A program made the translations under genes and the position numbers. From contig RSEE01000041.1 in NCBI GenBank assembly GCA_003971905.1, positions 248,001 through 312,000 on the forward strand: a stretch of 64,000 nucleotides of DNA. The letters are read 5' to 3'. The DNA is from Moniliella sp. 'wahieum' (lineage: Eukaryota > Basidiomycota > Moniliellomycetes > Moniliellales > Moniliellaceae). Positions 33,474-46,314 of this stretch are shown here, piece by piece; position 1 is the stretch's first letter, and each line of letters starts with the position of its first letter. The notes below the pieces were generated by a model. That model saw nothing but the letters and a program-made list of their open reading frames with translations, was not told where the DNA came from and did not search any database.

Positions 33474-36229
33474 CTAGGAGATTGAGTTGAACGTGACCAG
33501 CAGGTCTTCAAATGTGATGGGCAACCCAGTGGAGCTGTCGTACGGCCCGCCACTGCCAAACATTGGTTGCACCTCGGGAACTTGCAGGAGCTCTTCCAAC
33601 TCTGGGGGGACCATGGGCGCAGTGGTGGCGGTAGGGTCAACGGGGAACAAGGAGGTGTTCAAATTTGCGTCGACCTGCGGTCGTTCGGCCTCCATACCAC
33701 CTCCCCCCGCGTCCGCGTTGGGGCCGTCGGAAGGCCCCAGGACCGGGATCGGCACCAGAAGATTTCCTGGGGCCTCCGCGTTGGAGGGCGCACCGGTAAT
33801 GTCTGTCTCGTCAAACGAGAAGAGAACCCCAAAATCGGTTCGGAGTTGGTTCATCTCGGCCGTCAAGCGGACGAGTTGGGGTTGCTTGGCGCGTTCCTCG
33901 TCGGAGACCATGTGAGGGCAGGCGCTCGCGATGCGCGTGTGCCGCTCCAACTGGGTTAGGAGGGTAAAGGCAGTTCGAGACAGGGGCGAAATGCGGAACA
34001 TGATGCCAGGCGCCGCGTCGGCCCACGTGTCGGACTGTAAATCGGCAGGGCTGAGATGGATGCGATGGACCAAGTCGGTCCAGTACTCCATAACGTAGAG
34101 ATGAAGGACAGGGCGGCTTGGAAATAGGTGCGGCGACAGATGGCGAACTTGGGATCGGTCCAACCACGCGAATAGTGACGTCCATGCAGGAACACCTGCA
34201 ACCAAGAGTGCATCGAGCGAGCAATGATTAAGACCGAAACGAGGCGACGGCCCTCATTGAAAGGTTCCTCCAGCGCCTCCTTGAGTCGCAGCGGTATCAC
34301 ATCAACCAAGTCGTCCAGCCGTTTTTGTAGCGCCAAGGTATATTCAAACGATTCCTCCTCCCCCATCGCATCGCGACGGGTCGAGGCCATCGCGATCCGT
34401 ACCAGCTCGAAACGGTACTTGTGCAGGTAAGACCAAGGTCCATCCATGCTCGCTTCGTCCCAGCTACTCTGGGAATAGAGAAAGGAAGGCGTAGCTGCCA
34501 CTCGGTTGTCGCAGTTGATGATGGGCGCACGGCCAATCTTGATCGAACTAAAGCATTCCAACAGCACCACACTTACCCACAGATTCATCCGGTCCATCAG
34601 CACATCGTTGGCACAGCCTGGGGGAGGGTCCCGTTCCAGGCCCGCTGCCAGTGCGTCCTGGGTTAGGACAGAGGTGAAGATATTGGGGGTCCAAGAGGCG
34701 CACGACTGGAATAAGACTTGATACGTAACCAAGCCGATGCGGATCGTGTCCAGCGTCGGCCGTTCGTGGTGGTCCAACACACACAGCAAACGGAAGGTCA
34801 GCATGAGAAATTTCGGGATGGGCGTCTCGTAGCGTTGGCGAAATTGACGAAACAGCTGCACATCGAACGAGTGGATCAAGCCCACCACCATCACTGCCAA
34901 GACCAACGCTAAAAACGTCGTCTCGGCCCGGATCGACTCGCTCCACTCCACATTGCCTTCGCGGCAAGTGCGAATAAAGCCTCGTGCTTGGAGAATTGGC
35001 GCCAGAATTTGGTCTCGTTCACCACGGGCAGCAAGGCATCGGCCTCCTTGAACTAAAACAGCACATCGTCAGTCAGCCCTGCGGATACGCCAGAAACAAA
35101 AGGGAGAAGAGGACGCAAGGACGCACGTAAACAGAGCAGCACGTCCGCACCGCTTCTGCATCGGGGTACAGGTCGAGCACCTCACGAAGGATCTTGGACC
35201 GGGCCTGAGTCGACGCGGCCGCACTGGTATCAGAGCGGATGAGGGTGATCAAAGCTTGCGCCTTGGTATCCAATTTCCTCCTTGGGGGCGGGGATGCACC
35301 CTGTGGGCTAGGGGCCGAGCGGGATAGGTCATCAGGGACAGAGGCAGGGGTGCATTCCGTGTGAGGCGTCCTAGGTGGATGGTGGTCGTTTTCCTGCGTC
35401 ATCACCTTATCCGAGATTCGGATCAACAGGGTCTCGAGTTTCTCTAGTCGATCCTGAAGTGAGCTTTGTGAAGTGCTTGGTTCACTGCCAAACGTCAAAG
35501 GAGGATCAGCACACCCGTCTAAATTTAAGGGGGAGGAGGGGAGGACATACGGCAAGACCACGCCCTCTTCCAGCGCACATTGGCGAGCCTCATTGCGGTT
35601 GACACAGGCAGAACAAGGGATTTTCTTGTCACACTTGAGCTTCCGTCGGCGGCAGTTGCTGCAAGCAGAAGGGCGGAGGGGGAAGCTATTAGGCCCGGGG
35701 ACCTTGTCGTCGTTGCCGAACGATTCGGGCGGGGTGGCCACACGATTACGAAGAGCAGGTGGGGTGCCAGCTTGGTTCGACGCGGACTGGGTGGGGCGAC
35801 GGCGCTTGCCTGTCGCAGACGTGGAGAGGGCCGAAGCAAGTGGGGGGGCGGGTGGAGGGGCAGCGGGGCGATGGGGGGGCGGAAGAGGAGAAGGAGGCGG
35901 TGGAGGCGGGTGCAGGTGCTAGTGGCGGGAGCAGCGGGGGAGCGAGAGGCGCTGGCAGGGATGGAGGCGCGCCCTGGCCGGCGGGAAAGAGGGTGCGGGC
36001 CGAGGAGGCGGGCGGGTAGGACAGGAAGGAGTGGGATGGGATGGAGGCGGGTGGCGGGGCAGGATACCCGCTGGCAGAGGCGGCGGACGCGTCGAGGGGA
36101 AAGGGCAGGGCAGGGCCGGAGGCAGCAGCAGCGGCGGCGGCGGGAAGGGCGCGGGGGGATGGAGCGCAGGCTGGGCGGCGTGTGGAGCAGCGGCGCGGGC
36201 GGCTGCTGCTGGTGCGGAGGCGTGTCCAT
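33474..36229 (-). CDS. Zn2Cys6 (GAL4-type) transcription factor
   Basis: Fungal-specific regulator. The binuclear zinc cluster reads ACSNCRRRKLKCDKKIPC then SACVNRNEARQC, with all six Cys in C-x2-C-x6-C-x5-C-x2-C-x8-C spacing. A dimerisation coil follows (LQDRLEKLETLLIRISDKVM), then a fungal_trans-type middle domain: EADALLPVVNETKFWRQFSK, TTFLALVLAVMVVGLIHSF, TLDTIRIGLVTYQVLF and RMNLWVSVVLLECFSSIKIG. The C-terminus is acidic and Pro-rich (PPELEELLQVPEVQPMFG), ending ITFEDLLVTFNSIS. An intron lies near 35126-35054 (donor GTGCGT, acceptor TTTTAG). No ATG lies close to the cluster. The frame stays open into an Ala/Pro-rich arm, and ATG 36229 (MDTPPHQQQPPAPLL) is the best start if one GC-rich frame slip is allowed. 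Another slip occurs near 34100. Confidence 0.85.
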
Positions 36230-38169
36230 GGGGGCAGGAGCGAGCGGGTGGTGGGCACACACGCACACTCGTCCTCGCCGCCTCGCCCGGCCTTGGCGGG
36301 CCACGGCGTGCCCAGGCCAGCGGTCACCGGTTAGCAGTAAATATTCCCCAGGAGACGCCGAGCCCAAGTGGCACTGCGGCAGGGGGGCAGTGTGCGGCCC
36401 GTCTGCCTCGGACTTTACAGTCGAGGATGCTTTCAGGTCTTGGCAGTTGCCCCGTTGCGCCGCCGAAGCCCCCCTTCCGCTGCGAGTCGAGTAACGCTTG
36501 GGCTACGCCGGCGGCCACGCCCAAGATGCTACCCACGCGTCCCCCGCTGGGGACCCACCCACGCAAACCACCTAGATGGCCGTGCTTCTGACGCGAGTGA
36601 TAGTCCACCATTCCATACCCCTTTCCCCCGCACCCATCTCGCCGTGGTCCACTTTCCCTGCGCGGTAGGGTTGAGCAAACATTTTATGTCCGGTGTGCTC
36701 AGCGCACTCAGCTCGCCAAGAGGCTGGGCTGCGGGCCGCGGGATGCGCTTACTGAAATGAGTCGGTCGTATCCCGCTTACTTCCTCAGCCGCCGCCACTT
36801 CGACAAGTCTTGGCTGGCACTTCACTTCACAATAACTATACCTGGCTCTCCTCTATGCCTGCAGCCGAGTGCCTCCGGTTGACCGAAACCAAGGCCAGGT
36901 TCACCTCCCACTCCCAACCCTGTCTGTTCTTGTCCTGGCAAATGCAAAAATGTGAACTGTTGCCGCCGGCTTTTTGAATAGCAGCTTGAATAAAATACCC
37001 ACGAGTTAATCCTGCTGACGATTGGGTGCACACCAAACACTAACCGACCTGAACGGCTGGCGCCCAGCGCTGAATTTCACCGGTATATAATACCCCCCTT
37101 TCACTTTGCGCTCACCTTTCCTGGCTTGACGCTTTGTCTGACTTATTTGAGACCCACTTCTGTCTGTCTCTTTGTGTTGGGTGGTGGGGCGCCATCGTAT
37201 ACCCGCGCGCTGCATCCACCTTGGAAAGGATTGGGGGGAACGAGACGGTTGTGGCGTACTGGCGATTCCCACGGGTGCCCTGATGGGTTAGCATGATAAC
37301 AGCAGACAGCCCCAAACAAAGCTGTGTCTGGGCGAGCTTGATATATATTGGAGCAAAGGGGGTGCTTTGGCCCACAGCCATATGAAGCTGAGATGTGTAT
37401 CTATATGGCTTTTCAACAGTAGGATGTGTGTGTTGCCACGGGCGTCGACTCCCGTCATGTACCCTTGTGATGTCTCCGACAACCTCTGTCTGTTACGTGC
37501 ATACTAGCAGCGTGAACAACCACGGATGAGATGTTGATTGGCGCAAGTCGCTGCTTATGGTGAACGTTCCCGTTCATCGATGAAGGACCCTCCACCAAGA
37601 CTCATGGCACCTTCACATTTCCCTCCCTGTTTGGCAAGAAGCGTACTTTACCGGTGAGGCACTGTTCTTGTAGGTTGAGAACATGTCATGGCAGTTCCTC
37701 AGCATCAGCGCCAATGGCTGGACGAACAATCCTTCCCGGCAGATCAAGTCGATCGATCAGAGAACTAGAATTTTTCTGCCAAACGACAAAAATCGAACCA
37801 ACAGACCGCCTGTCTACCCGCATTCGCTTCCCCAAACAGCTGATGTTCCAATACATTTATAAGAAACGAGTGGGCGATCAGGGCAAGCAAACGAGGGGAA
37901 TCCAAATGGATGATGAGAAATGGAATCCGTCCGTGACACCAGGTGGAAGGGGAAGTCTCAGAGCAGCGCCGTAAAAAAGGGGATAGGAAAGACACCAAGC
38001 CATGTTCTGGACGAAGCAGATACATGGATAGCTGGCGGCACATGAATAGCAGTGAGAGAAATAAGGAAGTGAGAACGGTATCATTGGCACTTTCGCCTTG
38101 CTGGAGGGTTAAACGAATGTGGGGAAAAGAGTAGGGGGAAGGAAGTAGTGGGGGGGTAGGAGGAAGGGG
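36230..38169. other. Intergenic
   Basis: No gene supported in 1.9 kb. T-rich and C-rich stretches near 36900-37150 and 37560-37640 could be leaders or UTRs of unknown transcripts. No heptamer array was noticed here. Confidence 0.5.
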
Positions 38170-39531
38170 TTAGAGCAGAGCTGCCCCAGCAAGAAGGCGA
38201 CGGAGAGTCAACCCTTGGGCAAGCAACGACTTGATCCCGGCGGCGGGGGAGTGGGAGGTCGTAGAGCTCGACCCGGCCGCAGAGCTGGGGCTGGCTGCTG
38301 CTGCGCTCGAATGAGCATTGGACCCGGCGCTGGCGGCGGCAGAAGTGCTGCTGGCCACAACGGAGGAGCTGGTCGAGGTGACAGGGGGAGCAACGTAGTC
38401 AATACCCTTCAAGCCGTTGCTGATCGTCGCAATGGCCGTGCAGGAGCTGGCAGTAGGGTACGAGTATGGCGCCGAGGGAGTCACCTGGTCTGACTGGGCG
38501 TTCTGGAACGAGTAGGCCGTGGCACCAACAGTGTAGACGCCAGAGAAGTACTGCTGGAACGTCGACGTCGACCCATCGGGCTGCGGGTAGAGACCGGGCG
38601 GGTACGCCGAGTCGGATTCGCACGACTCAACGTGCCGTTGGAAATGTAGGTCTGAGCCATGACAAATCCGCATCCCATCTCGTCCAGCGTGTGCTGGCAC
38701 TCGACCGACGGCGTCGCTTCGTCCGAACCGGCAATGCACACTCGGAAGCACATTTCCGAAACGGAGATGTAGTTCATCCACTCTTCGTAGAACATCCGTC
38801 TTGCCATCCACAATGTTCGAGGTGACATTGCCGCCCACGGGGTTGCCCATGTTGGTCGCACCGTGCGGGTCAAGCTCGCCACCCATGTCACCAGGGCCAT
38901 GTTGATCTTGGTAAAGTCACCCGCGCGTACAGCTGAATGTAGAGGGGCGTCTTGACAAACTGCACTGCTGTCACCGTCCCGTCCGGCTGGCCAAAGAGGA
39001 GAAAAGTCAGCTTGGCGCTAACAGCCAGGAGAAGAAGAGGTAGGAAACACATACAATCACAGCGCGCATTGTTGCGAGGCTTGGTGCAATAGGCAACCGT
39101 GGTGGCCTCGAGGAAGCCCATGGATTGAGTGTTGTTGAGGGGCGCAGGACCAAAGGTGCACCAGTCGTCCACGCCATTGATGGTGGCAGGCGGGCATCCG
39201 AGGACTGGTTGACAGGCGTGTTAAGCGTCGGCTGGGTGGGGTTGGTTGGGCCGTTCTTGCCGCGGCCCTGGACACCCCAGTAGGTGTTGCTAGGAGTGCC
39301 GTAGGTGAAAGGTTTGGGGTCGACGGTGGACCAGACGCAGCACTGCTCGATGCGGTGGCACTGGAGGGAAGTGGCATCGTCGTCACGATACTGACGGACG
39401 AGGAGGACTTGGAGGCGGCGCGGCGGAAACGGGGTGGCAGCAGGGTTGTTGGGTGGAAAGCAAGCCCCCGGGCCGAGGCGGTACCGGCCGCAGCAAGGGC
39501 AGCAGTAACAAGGGCCGCCAGTGACGTGCAT
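38170..39531 (-). CDS. Secreted GPI-type glycoprotein, MAG1-like
   Basis: Resembles the basidiomycete macrophage-activating glycoprotein family (Cryptococcus MAG1). The ATG at 39531 precedes a secretory signal that reads well one base later (TSLAALVTAALAAAGTASA). Family text then follows: INGVDDWCTFGP with GFLEATTVAYCTKPRNNAR, PDGTVTAVQFVKTPLYIQ, KINMALGDMGGELDPHGA, TNMGNPVGGNVTSN, the Cys-rich block SEMCFRVCIAGSDEAT with VECQHTLDEMGCGF, and FSGVYTVGATAYSFQNAQSD. The last 80 residues are Ser/Ala-rich and end in a short hydrophobic tail (LRRLLAGAALL), as for a GPI signal. An intron lies near 39054-38990 (donor GTATGT, acceptor GGCCAG). Frame slips occur inside the Cys-rich block and near the start. 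Its biochemical role is unknown. Confidence 0.75.
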
Positions 39532-42500
39532 CGTAACGAAAGACAAGAGGAGAAAGGGGAGGACGAAGCAGGAGGTGGTGTGGGGCAAGAAAGGCGCGGC
39601 TTGGGCGGGCGGGGCGGAGTGGAGTAGAGGGAGGGATGGATGTTATGCCCCTTGGAAGCGCGGCCAGGTTGGGCGAGCCGAGTCGTGGGGACTGGTCTGA
39701 GGCCAGTGGGCCGAGGCACTGCGCTGCGCTACGGCAGCGATGGGCGCGGTCAGTGTGCTGCGAAGGGGTTGGTTGCTTGGGCAGGAAGGTGCCTGAGGCT
39801 GGGAGGGAAGGGCTAGGCTGTCGGCCTGGCTCTGGCCCCCGGCTGAGCCAGCACCAGCCGCACACGGCAGGCCACGCGCCCTGGCGCTGCCGACCGCTGC
39901 CGGCGTGCCGCAGGGGGCGGCAGTCGGCAGCAGTGGCGCGGCATGGCTGATGCGCTGCCTGCCGGGCGCCCAGAGCGCACCTGCGCACCCGCCAGCACCT
40001 GGCCAGTGTCGCAGATCATGCAGTCAGCACGGGTCCATCGCTGATCGCGCATCATGCATCCCCTCTCATGCATCACAAATGCTCGCACGGCGCCTGATGG
40101 CCTGTCCATGTGGCACCAGAGCTGCGGTGGCATGACATGTGACACCGAGCTGTCACATGTCAATCCCCGCCCATGCAGGCGCCCTCGCGGTGCCCCCCGA
40201 AACCCATCCGCACCAACAATGCATTGGCCACCCGCCGCTCTCGGCTGGGCTCGATACCACTTGTCGATTGTCGCCCCAGTCCACTGTCAGCCCCCTGTCG
40301 AGTGCGACACATGGCACGTGACGCGTGACATGGGACGGTCACATGTCAGCATGCCGCATGTCCATGGCACATGTCAGACGTCCTATCGAAGGCACAGGCC
40401 CCCTGCCTCCAGCGCCCTGGCATCCACACCGAAATGCGCGCGTGCGCCTCTTCCAGCCTGCGCGGTCTAGCTCCCTCGGCGCCGATCTGTCCATCATGCC
40501 ATGCCGATGCGCCTCTGGGCGTAGGTGAAGTTGGTGACTACCGACCCTGACTCGTGACTAGCGCGGTCTGAGGCTCAGCTCAAGCTCAACTCAACACGTA
40601 CACAACAAGCTTCAAGCTTCGCGCTCTTCAAGCTTCAAGCTCTTCAAGCTTCAAGCTTCAAGCCTCAAAATGGCCCATCGATCGCTCATCGATCAGGCTC
40701 AGCGCGCTCATCGCGCCCATCGCGCTTCTGAGAGCAGTCAGTCTGAGATTCTGAGCAGACATCTGATTCGTGGTCCATGCATATGGAATGGCACGTGCAG
40801 CCGCCGATTGCCAATCCAGTCCAAGGATCGGCATTGCCCTATCATTAATGGCACGATGAGACCATCGCAACATCATATGCAACGACCATAGACCATCGCA
40901 GGCCATCCATCATCGGTGTCAGCCAGAACCGCACCTGCGGACGCTGATCGCAAGGCGACGAGGGTACTGGTATTGAAGCTTTTGAAGACTGAGTAACCGA
41001 GTAAGTGGCCAATACATACGGATGTAGATCTCTCAGATCTGAGAAGAAGATAAGAGGGAGGAATGGTACAAGTCAAAGGATAGGGATACTGGCGTTGTGC
41101 TCGGATGTATAAGAGGGTCAGAGGGTGACCGGTGACCTCGGAGGTGGGCTGGCCAATTGAATATTGACCCCTTCTGGTCAACACCACGCTAATGCGCGCT
41201 GCGCGCTACCACATCCAGTTTTCCATCCAACCTCTGTCACTATCGCTGCGTTCCCTATTTCATGCACCATGGCAGCTTCCCTGGCCTCTCTGGACCGCGG
41301 CATGCGCATCTGCCCTGCACAGAAGACCGACTGCTTCGGATTCTTCGGTTCCTGAATATGATACCCCCACGGACTCTGCGTACACGATGATCATCATTCA
41401 CATGATTGGCCGCCGGTTACCGACTCCGCCTGTACATCGCATGCCACATGCCAGGCGTGGGGCAGTGTCCCCAGGGGGCAGGACCGCAGCGAGCGCCAGC
41501 GCGCCAGTGTCCAAATGATCGGCGCGAGCTGTTCGCGGGAGCCAACGGCCGGCCGGCACACGCAACAGAAGAAGGATGATGTGCAGCGAACCCGAGCGGC
41601 CACCAACGCCGCCTGGCTCGAATACTAGGCCTAGGATCCCGCCGGCTGGAGTGGCAGGAGTGGCTCCGTGCTCAGCGGCTCAGCGCTCGTACTTCGTGCG
41701 CTGCTACAGGTCGATGACCCGACTGACAAAAACCGTGCAACATCGGTCAGTGTATGCCGCTGCACTCGCCTTTTCTCTCACTATACACCTCGATCGAGAG
41801 TGGTAATCAATATTCAATGTCCTTATCCCCACCTCGTATGACCTGCTCGTCCCTGAGCACAGCACCGGCACTACCGCAGAGCTAAAGTTCCTCTTCCTCA
41901 GCATTGCATCCCTCCTCTGCATTTCTTCGTTGTGGTGCTCCTCTGCGCTGTGTGTGTACGGGGTTGCTGGCTTCCCACTGCAGGCAAGACCTCGCCCATC
42001 GGGGACGATACACACGGAGGACTGGACGTGTTTTCCAAATTCCAAGGAACACTGGCGTGAACGTAGAAGGGAGTAGTTGTTACTGTTCTGTCGGGCAGAC
42101 TGCTGAATTTCAGCGTTCCGTCATAAGGAGGTTGCCATTGGGGGCCGCACGAGAAAGCGGGGAGTCCCGATGTGAAGGGAGGGCAGCGGCTGATCCGAAA
42201 GGTCGTTCTCTAGAGTGGAGTTTGCCTAGAAGAAGGATGAAGGGAAAGAGAGGAATGGTAGCGGCTTAGGCCATTACACTTGGATCCAGAGCAGGCAGGT
42301 TTTTACGAGAAGAAGAAGGGGAAGAAAGAAAAGCCAACAAGTTTACAGCTCAAAAGGGAACGAGTCAAAGGCAGAAAGTCAAGGCGAGGCGACGGTCAAG
42401 GACAAAGCGGGCCGAGAAGAGAACGAGGCGAGAAAGCGAGTCGAAAGCATTATGTGTAGTGTTTTGGATTTTTGACGAGCGCGAGCAGAGAAGAAAGATT

Positions 42501-42958
42501 TTTGTTGTGGGTTTTCTATAGATAGGCCGAGAATCCGAGTTGCTATAGCGAAAGATAGACCTGAGTAGTGATAGGAAGAGAAGCCGAGAAGCGAGAGCGA
42601 CGATCATTTAAGGAAGTGGAGGTGGCTGTGCAAAGTGACTATAATCGTCGCCCCGACGTGACACTGTGTGGATCTTTCGGATTGACTGGAAGGTGCGCTA
42701 GTCCTCCGAAGAACAGCCGCTTGTATGTGGCTGTAGCTGAACAGGCTGTAATCTGTCCCACCGCCCTTGGGTCCTCCTCCCTCCTAGTCCACGGCCACAA
42801 CACCAGAGAGCATCTCGCCCAGCCCACCCTCTCCCCCCTGGGTCTCGGTACCAAAAGAAAGTGTATGACTGCTCGCCAGGAACTTATAGCTTCGTTTCCA
42901 CTTCGTTCAGGTCTTACTACCAGGTTTACTTCCCTTCCTCGGAAATGATCCGAAGAAG
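39532..42958. other. Long intergenic region, repeat-rich
   Basis: 3.4 kb in which I can support no gene. It contains many ACATGTC/CACATGTG words (40126-40162, 40318-40378), the largest AAGCTT array (40607-40668) and an AGATCT palindrome (41024-41044). The stretch 42700-42850 (around GHNTREHLAQPTLSPLG) looks partly coding and may be an upstream exon of the next gene. Confidence 0.5.
40607..40668. repeat. Largest AAGCTT+C heptamer array
   Basis: About eight CTTCAAG units over 62 bp, broken by GCGCTCTTC and CTCTTC. It ends in CTTCAAGCCTCAA. Confidence 0.85.
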
Positions 42959-43384
42959 ATGGATATGGATGACACTAACAACCGCGGTCTGCTGCCCATT
43001 CTCCAGACGCTTCCCCCCCCCCGCCTATCCCAAGGTGGCTCATACATTTGTATACCTGAGCCTGCCTTCCAAGCTAACACTGGTCCGTATGCAGCTCTCC
43101 CTCCTCCCCAGCTGACCGACAAGAATCGGACCGAGCGCCACCCTCAGCAGATTCGTCACATCCTCAAGAAGACGGGTGCATTGGGAGCACCGTTGATAGG
43201 CCATTTGCAGCGCAGCAGCACCCGCAGAAATATGTCGCTGTTTTGGTGACGAGCCGGTGGAGCGCAAGCGCACTACCCGGGTTCCCCTCCCCGCTTCAAG
43301 ACGCCTACGCCCACTGTTGGAACTCTACTCCGGGCCGAAGAGGATCCGGTGATGCTGGACGTCGTGCCTCGATGCGACGGCTGA
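42959..43384 (+). CDS. Small unknown protein
   Basis: Begins MDMDDTNNRGLLPILQTLPP and, across two frame slips, continues to TVGTLLRAEEDPVMLDVV, ending PRCDG before TGA 43382-43384; about 140 residues. The middle is basic and polar (QLTDKNRTERHPQQIRHILK, then FAAQQHPQKYVAVLGDEPVE). The slips fall near 43190 and at the CCCC run near 43290. A 45-bp segment, 43050-43094, has donor GTATAC, a GCTAAC branch site and acceptor ATGCAG, and is a multiple of three, so it may be an optional intron. An exon may lie upstream. No family is recognised. Confidence 0.5.
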
Positions 43385-44541
43385 TTGATGGCACTTTCTT
43401 CTGTCCCACCTACCTTTTTATGGACTGGGTCTAAAGTTCCTTTTATCACGGTTTCTCACCCATTTTCCCTAACACCCTCATATACCGATCCCTGTATTCC
43501 CCCTGATCTCTGCCTATGTCTATCTGATTCTGAGTTTTGTTGGCTTTCCTGTAGTCTCGATATGAATGTGGGCTTTCGCCACCTCAGCTCTCGTATATAT
43601 ACCTTCCTTATACATTCAATCACCTATTAATTGTTGGGTGGGTGCGCGACTTACGGCAACAGATGCGAACACTGTACAGTGCGGAGAGTTGCTTGTGCCC
43701 GCACCAGTCTGTTATGGATGTAACCCAACAAATGGGGTCGGGAGGGAAACTGTATCGCCGCAACCATGCTGAGAGCAAATGATCTCAGCAGAGAATAGCT
43801 GGGATCCAAAACTATTTCATCTCAAAGCGCGATCGTATTTATATCTCGGCATCCTTTCCTATCATTACCTCTCTCTTGCTTGCACGGGAATCGTCAAACA
43901 ATGTCACCGCCGCGCGTCACTTGAGCGCACAAGAGGGTTGGCGTAACGTCGATGCTCTCGCCAATTGTGCGCAACCGAAATGTTTTGGCCCACTGGATAT
44001 ACGGCCGAATTGGTACGCTCAGGGAGCCAATGAGATGAGTGCGCTTGTCGATGGCGCGTGGGTCGGGGGGGTTATACTAACAAAACGAGGACGGACCAAC
44101 AAGATCGATTGATAATAGTGTGACCGTAGCCGGTCATGTGAGAGGGGCGCCACGTCCAAGAGTTTTGGCCACGAAATCCCATTGCAAGCCTGCAAGGCAT
44201 CATCCAACGCACCGTCACTGATTGCCGTCATTTCAGCGTTAGCTATGGGAATGGCGATACTTCCCTGCTGAGTGCTCTACTAATAAACCGAAAGGCACCC
44301 GACGAGCACACGATGATGGCCGTGCCCACCACGCCGCCAGGGATCATGGGCTCTCTCTTGGGGAAGCTCATACCGCTACTAGAGATCGGAGGGACAATCC
44401 CTCCTTAGCGAATCGATCGTTGTTCATCATGGAGTGACCGTAGCCCCAATGGACTGAGGCCCTGTTGCGCCCGGGTCATGGTCGATGTCTACTTTTGCTC
44501 CAGCCAATCAATGGTACACAGGTTAGATGCAATACATGGCT
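43385..44541. other. Intergenic
   Basis: 3' flanks of two converging genes. No coding region, RNA gene or large repeat was recognised. Confidence 0.5.
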
Positions 44542-46148
44542 CTACACTCGCCTCCGTTTGGCCGGCAAGGAGGCCAAAAGTGGCTCATCGTCATCGCTGC
44601 TCTGGGTAAGATCCAAGGACTCAGGTCGTGTGACGGGGCTGGGCAGATGCGGAGTGGGGAATGTGGCAGGAGGATCAAACAGAGCGGCGGTGGCGGTAGC
44701 TATAAGGGAAGCAGCCTCGGACATGTCCATCGCTCCTGAAGCCTGTTTTGGGGCCGAGGATGTGTTGTCGGGTACGGCCTCAGCTGCCATCTTGACGTCC
44801 GACTCGTCCACTTGCAGTCGACGCACCGGGTATTTCCTTCCTAGCTCGAACGAATTTTCCTCAGCTTCGGGAGGCTCGGTGAACCAAGAATAGAGCAACG
44901 CTTGCTCCGCGGTGACCCTCCGCAGGGGATCGTAAATAAGCAGTGCCTCCAGCAGCCGCACCCCATCCAGCGCAGCGGCCAAGGCGGCGGCAGGCACGTT
45001 TCTGTAGGACCCGCGGACACGACTGCCAAACCACATTGCTAGCCGTTTCCCGCTGGACACGCTATCCCCCCCCATCTTGCGTCCCGCATGAGCTGCCAAA
45101 TCCGCGCATCTGGCATCGCTTCAAACATGGGCCACTCCTCCTTGGTAAAGGGGCCGAGGACTTCGGTGATGCGGTCCAGTTGGTCCTTTTGGAACGGCAC
45201 AGCCTTTGTCTTGGGATCCATCTTAGCCTCCTCGCCCTTGAACATGGGGCGTAGCGCCACCAGTTCTCCCAATATGCATCCCACTGACCACACATCAATG
45301 GCCGGAGTTGTAATGTCGAGTACCCAATAACAGTTCAGGGGAGCGGTAGTAGATTGTCACGACCACCTTGTCTGCCGCATAGAGCGCAGTTAGAGGCTGG
45401 TAGCAAATCCGGGCCAGACCCAAGTCTCCAATTTTGACCCTGCCGTCAGCAGTGACCAGCACGTTGGCCGGCTTGAGGTCACGATGCAAAACCCAGTTTG
45501 CATGGAGGTAAGCGACCCCCTGGAGTATCTGGTACATGATGCTCTTAACAGTGCGGATGGGAATGGGGGCACGGAGTACAGTAGCGTGGTAGTGGATGAT
45601 CTGGAGAAGGTCGTGCTCCGCATACGTAAACACAAGATGGACCGCAGCGCCTTCGAGGATGACCTCGCGCATACCCACCAGGTTCTCGTGCCGCAGCTCC
45701 CGACAAAGGGCAATTTCGCGCATGGCCGATTGGCTCAGCCCAACGTAGGTCCGTTCGCCTTCTTTTTCAGGCTTGAACTTCTTGATCGCATAGAGCGCCT
45801 CGGCCTCGTCTTCCCCGGGGTTGCGCAGTTTGGCCTTGTATACCTTACCATACGTTCCAGAGGAAATAAAGCCCATAATGATGTACTTGGACCGCAGCGC
45901 ACTCCGATCCGCGTCCCTGTGGCTGTACCACGCCCGTGTCGCAGCTCGGCACTGGCATCGGTTGGGACAAAAGCGCGCGCGCGGACGTATCTCTGGGGCA
46001 AAGGGATAGGTGCCGGCTGTGAGGATTCAGGCGCCGCGTCGTTCGCAGTGCTCCGAGCGGCACGCGGCATGCCAGCCACGTCCAAGAGCCAAAAGTAGAA
46101 GAAGGCAGTGGTGGTCCGGTCAAGCGAGGCGAGGCTGCGTGGCGGCAT
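44542..46148 (-). CDS. SSN3: Mediator kinase CDK8 (Srb10)
   Basis: Catalytic subunit of the Mediator kinase module; with cyclin C it phosphorylates the polymerase CTD and transcription factors. Kinase landmarks: glycine loop ISSGTYGKVYKA, VAIK-equivalent ALYAIKKFKPEKEGE, the CDK8-type helix LSQSAMREIALCRELRHENL, FTYAEHDLLQIIHYH, catalytic VLHRDLKPANVLV, GDLGLAR in place of the common DFG, KVVVTIYYRSPELLLG, and DVWSVGCILGELVALRPMF followed by the CDK8-specific KGEEAKMDPKTKAVPFQKDQ. The DLG and the long FKPEKEGE insert separate CDK8 from other CDKs. The N-terminal 90 residues (from 46148, or ATG 46070 MPRAARSTANDA) are disordered. The C-tail ends in basic LPAKRRRV. One extra base at 45308-45309 turns the canonical HYTPAID into HYNSGH-stop; other slips lie near 45905 and 45060. 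Confidence 0.93.
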
Positions 46149-46314
46149 TAGCGGTGTTACCTAACCCAGGTTATTTATTTGTTCACACGCGGACGTCATC
46201 TCGTCGTATCACGTTTCTTCGCCGCCACTCATTTCTCAACGTCCAACTCCTCTTGCGCACAGTGACCCTGGGGGCGCAGGCCGGCCACATTCAACACATC
46301 AACGCCCAAAGCCG
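46149..46314. promoter_or_regulatory. Compact divergent promoter of CDK8 and MsrB
   Basis: Only 166 bp separate the two start codons. A short AT-rich stretch (TTATTTATTTG) near 46170 is the only core-promoter-like element. Confidence 0.45.
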
